Origin: CAIXTV01 sp037144095
GTDB taxonomy: Bacteria > Bacteroidota > Bacteroidia > Bacteroidales > CAIXTV01
Reading direction: 5' to 3'
DNA: 8,958 nt
Assembly: GCA_037144095.1 (NCBI GenBank)
Contig: JBAWXL010000199.1
Coordinates: forward strand, 1 to 8,958
Shown here: one piece after another, positions 7,294 through 8,958 of the stretch
Numbering within the stretch: the first letter of the stretch is position 1
Layout of the letters: each line of letters opens with the position of its first letter
Notes under the pieces: model-generated
What the model saw: only the letters and a program-made list of their open reading frames with translations
What the model was told of the DNA's origin: nothing
Databases searched by the model: none
Translations under genes and position numbers: made by a program

Positions 7294-7301
7294 TACATTT
7301 G
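7294..7301 (+). promoter_or_regulatory. candidate -7 promoter box of the DUF6125-type gene
   Basis: TACATTTG followed by CG matches TAnnTTTG fully. Transcription would start near 7306-7308 and give a leader of about 165 bases before the ATG at 7471. No TTG-type -33 element is seen at the usual distance upstream. The long leader contains the 14-base palindrome at 7325-7338. Confidence 0.45.
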
Positions 7302-7324
7302 CGACATATTTTTCAGTAGAAATC

Positions 7325-7338
7325 TAATCTTAAGATTA
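7325..7338. promoter_or_regulatory. 14-base perfect palindrome with a repeated half-site (possible operator)
   Basis: TAATCTTAAGATTA is its own reverse complement over all 14 bases. The left half extended by one base, TAATCTTA, occurs again at 7356-7363, exactly 31 bases further on, close to three helical turns. The palindrome begins about 18 bases after the presumed start point of the plus-strand promoter at 7294, a position typical for a repressor site. No protein can be named as the binder. Confidence 0.35.
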
Positions 7339-7470
7339 AACTCAACACAATATATTAATCTTATTACATAGCGTCGTATTAGTAAAAGGAAATAGCTTCA
7401 TTTTGTTATTACAGTTTATTTAGATTTATGCTTGAATAAAAAACGTTTTAAAATTTTCAAAACATCAAAT

Positions 7471-8199
7471 ATGAAATTACAAAATCAACTCAATAAAGAA
7501 GAAAATGCCCGTTTAATTATCGATTATTTCCATCGCATCATGATGCATCATGCCTTATGGTTTGCCGAAGTGCAACATCAAATGGGCAAAGAAAAAGCCA
7601 TGCTGATAATGAATGAAGTGTATAAGATAAGTTATGACATTCAAATGAAAAGACTTGGCAAAATACTTGGCTTCGAAATGGTTGAAGGTGTGCCTGCCCC
7701 CATGCTCAATATGACCGAAGAAGCTATACTCGATTTAAGAGAAGGAGTTGCCATCAACTGGCTTGCCAATGATGGCGTTTGGTTTCAGGCAATTGAAAGT
7801 AAATACGGGATGAATGATGCCAAACGTTGCAACGATTCGTGTTGGGCACAATTCTCTCCCTTCGAAGCATGGTCCATTAAAAGGATGTTGCAACTTCCCG
7901 ACGATTGTGGCTTGGAAGGTTTGAAGCAAGCGTTGCAATATCGGCTCTATGCCAGTGTTAACATACAGAGCATTCATAACGAAACACCCGATTCATTTAT
8001 GTTTCGCATGGACGATTGCCGGGTTCAGGCTGCCCGGAAACGCAAAGGCATGGAATTCTATCCTTGCAAATCAGCAGGGGTGGTCGAATATAGCTCTTTT
8101 GCCGAAACTATCGATCCACGAATAAAAACTGAATGTGTTGCTTGCCCACCAGATGGACTCGAAAGAGAATGGTTTTGCGGATGGAGATTTTATATCTAA
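7471..8199 (+). CDS. DUF6125-type cysteine-rich cytosolic protein, function unknown
   Basis: A 242-residue soluble protein with no signal peptide or membrane segment. I recognise the pattern of the DUF6125 family: an N-terminal helical part with a His/Trp-rich stretch (MMHHALWFAEV, residues 24-34) and a conserved C-terminal core, with CRVQAARKRKG at 183-193, FYPCKSAG at 196-203, a DPRI segment at 215-218, CVACPPD at 222-228 and WFCGWRF at 234-240. Eight cysteines (120, 124, 146, 183, 199, 222, 225, 236) with a CxxxC and a CxxC suggest metal binding or redox chemistry; that is inference. The family looks distantly like L-2-amino-thiazoline-4-carboxylate hydrolase-type proteins, a weak link. 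An in-frame TTG at 7432 would add 13 Lys/Phe-rich residues, but ATG 7471 is preferred because the family-like region starts soon after it. It is transcribed divergently from the leucine operon and converges on rimM. Confidence 0.8.
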   Translation: MKLQNQLNKEENARLIIDYFHRIMMHHALWFAEVQHQMGKEKAMLIMNEVYKISYDIQMKRLGKILGFEMVEGVPAPMLNMTEEAILDLREGVAINWLANDGVWFQAIESKYGMNDAKRCNDSCWAQFSPFEAWSIKRMLQLPDDCGLEGLKQALQYRLYASVNIQSIHNETPDSFMFRMDDCRVQAARKRKGMEFYPCKSAGVVEYSSFAETIDPRIKTECVACPPDGLEREWFCGWRFYI

Positions 8200-8202
8200 A
8201 GC

Positions 8203-8221
8203 GAATTATTTTTTATAATTC
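8203..8221. terminator. AT-rich hairpin between convergent genes (weak bidirectional terminator candidate)
   Basis: GAATTAT (8203-8209) and ATAATTC (8215-8221) form a perfect 7-base stem around a TTTTT loop. It spans the six-base gap between the DUF6125-type stop (8197-8199) and the rimM stop (8206-8208), overlapping the latter. Only one G-C pair supports the stem, and no strong T-run follows on either strand, so intrinsic termination would be inefficient. Confidence 0.3.
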
Positions 8222-8742
8222 AATTGTAGGATACCTTCAGGAAGGTCGACCCTCAACTCTTTTTTACGCTGATTAATTTTTAATACGATGTCATCAACCC
8301 AGGGAAACATCACTTCCTGACCTTGATAGTTGAAACATATTATATGTTGTTGGGGATATTCCACCACATCTATCACTTCTCCCAGTTTTTCCCCTTCCTG
8401 AGTCATCACTGAATATCCAACTATAGAGCTTTTTACAACACTTGCACTTATTTTCGATAACAATTCGGGCAAAACGTACAATTGGCAATTTGAAAGCTGA
8501 ACAGCTTTTTCATATTCAATTCCTTCAAATTTCACAATGAAATCATCATTTCTGGTACTAACTGTTTCAACTATCAGCGGATAACATTCATGTTTATCAA
8601 AAATAAGAAAAGCAGGAGGGAAGCTCTTGAATTTAACAGAAAAAGAGGCGAGCAATTCGCCTCTTTTCCCAATTCTTTTGATAAGTTTCCCAACCGCTGT
8701 TAATTCGTTGGGAGTAGGGCTGAATACATAAGGAGTAATCAT
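8206..8742 (-). CDS. rimM: 16S rRNA processing protein RimM
   Basis: Ribosome maturation factor of 178 residues that binds ribosomal protein S19 and helps mature the 30S head domain. The N-terminal RimM barrel (about residues 12-93) starts with AVGKLIKRIGKRGEL (16-30), the family's G-K-I-x-K-x-x-G-x-x-G-E pattern. The C-terminal PRC-barrel-like domain (about 102-175) has GY (109-110), GEVIDVVEYP (121-130), the FPWVDDIV segment (146-153) and the closing LPEGILQL (167-174). Length is normal. It starts at ATG 8742, 19 bases after the stop of the upstream gene, probably rpsP; this is the classic rpsP-rimM order. Sequence similarity in the first barrel is loose, as in other Bacteroidota RimM proteins. 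Confidence 0.92.
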   Translation of the reverse strand: MITPYVFSPTPNELTAVGKLIKRIGKRGELLASFSVKFKSFPPAFLIFDKHECYPLIVETVSTRNDDFIVKFEGIEYEKAVQLSNCQLYVLPELLSKISASVVKSSIVGYSVMTQEGEKLGEVIDVVEYPQQHIICFNYQGQEVMFPWVDDIVLKINQRKKELRVDLPEGILQLNYKK

Positions 8743-8761
8743 TATATATCAGCCAAAAATA

Positions 8762-8958
8762 TTATTGGTTTTCGCCTTCTACTGCAGGAGCTTCTTCAGC
8801 AGCTTTTTCTTCAATTACCTGAGGTTCAACTTCAGCAACTACTTCAGGAGCAGCTTCTACTTCAACTACAACTTCAGCAACAGCTTCAACCACAGGCCCC
8901 GGGAGAGCCGCAGCATAAGCAGCAGCATGAACTTCAGCTTCCGCAGCTAATTCTTTCG
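8762..8958 (-). CDS. rpsP: C-terminal tail of ribosomal protein S16 (probable), 5' end outside the window
   Basis: A minus-strand frame enters at the right edge (first full codon at 8956) and stops at TAA 8764-8762, giving 64 residues. It is made almost wholly of Ala (18), Glu (16) and Val (13), with scattered Pro, for example VVEAVAEVVVEVEAAPEVV. The S16 core itself is not visible. The assignment rests on two points: the gene sits directly before rimM in the same direction, and Bacteroidota S16 proteins commonly carry a long acidic, alanine-rich C-terminal extension. The underlying DNA is a loose repeat of GCTGAAGTT-like codons, which suggests growth and shrinkage by slippage. If it is not S16, it would be another protein with a low-complexity acidic tail. 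Confidence 0.65.
   Translation of the reverse strand, partial: KELAAEAEVHAAAYAAALPGPVVEAVAEVVVEVEAAPEVVAEVEPQVIEEKAAEEAPAVEGENQ

Larger units (their letters stand above)
6997..7470. other. divergent intergenic region, liuB to DUF6125-type gene
   Basis: About 470 AT-rich bases separate the divergent starts of the leucine operon and the DUF6125-type gene. I see promoter-like boxes on both strands, a perfect 13-base inverted repeat (7193-7253), a 14-base palindrome (7325-7338) and shorter palindromes: GAAAGCTTTC at 7140-7149, TGAAATTTCA at 7253-7262, and TTTGTA/TACAAA at 7054-7069. I find no tRNA, no riboswitch fold I recognise, and no convincing small gene. The density of palindromes is what one expects of a region holding operators for one or both genes, but no regulator gene lies in the window. 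Confidence 0.7.

Noticed and set aside
7188..7319. A 43-codon plus-strand frame starting at ATG 7188 that spans the 13-base inverted repeat
   Set aside because: No Shine-Dalgarno sequence or family resemblance; it is built from the inverted repeat and runs through the likely promoter at 7294, so a chance frame is more likely.
7432..7470. A TTG-initiated N-terminal extension of 13 residues for the DUF6125-type protein
   Set aside because: The added residues are Lys/Phe-rich, typical of translated AT-rich leader DNA, and a plain ATG follows at 7471.
1..8958. CRISPR arrays, tRNA or rRNA genes, insertion sequences, integrase sites, defence genes
   Set aside because: I looked for regularly spaced repeats, cloverleaf patterns, transposase frames and such motifs and saw none; the genes are metabolic or housekeeping, apart from the unassigned left-edge fragment and the DUF6125-type gene.

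Overview
The window looks like a chromosomal piece from a member of the Bacteroidota. The DNA is AT-rich, start codons mostly lack a Shine-Dalgarno sequence, and promoter-like boxes of the TAnnTTTG type sit in front of several genes. A rimM gene follows an ORF whose long Ala/Glu/Val tail is typical of ribosomal protein S16 in this phylum. The protein sequences are also Bacteroidota-like, for example the PRDAMQG start of the HMG-CoA lyase. The genus cannot be read from this sequence.

Layout, left to right: (1) at 1-34 the first codons of a minus-strand gene that runs off the left edge, with its own promoter box; (2) at 132-6996 a minus-strand, six-gene operon for the lower half of leucine (isovalerate) catabolism; (3) at 6997-7470 a gene-free region, about 470 bases, rich in palindromes and promoter-like boxes; (4) at 7471-8199, on the plus strand, a cysteine-rich protein of the DUF6125 type with no known function; (5) at 8206-8742, convergent and on the minus strand, rimM; (6) at 8762-8958 the 3' end of a gene that is probably rpsP.

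The operon is transcribed right to left in the order methylcrotonyl-CoA carboxylase beta (liuB), methylglutaconyl-CoA hydratase (liuC), methylcrotonyl-CoA carboxylase alpha with its biotin domain (liuD), HMG-CoA lyase (liuE), and the two subunits of a 3-oxoacid CoA-transferase (scoA, scoB). Together they turn 3-methylcrotonyl-CoA into 3-methylglutaconyl-CoA, then HMG-CoA, then acetyl-CoA plus acetoacetate, and finally activate acetoacetate to acetoacetyl-CoA at the expense of succinyl-CoA. Gaps between the first five genes are 12 to 45 bases. Only the scoA-scoB gap is long (160 bases), and it holds a degenerate heptamer repeat. Isovaleryl-CoA dehydrogenase, the step before this set, is not in the window.

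I see no clear new defence, mobile or signalling system. The parts that deserve a second look are the palindrome-rich divergent region, the uncharacterised DUF6125-type gene beside a leucine operon, the repeat inside the operon, a CxxH-x7-CxxC pattern in the carboxylase alpha subunit, and the absence of an ATG start for liuB.
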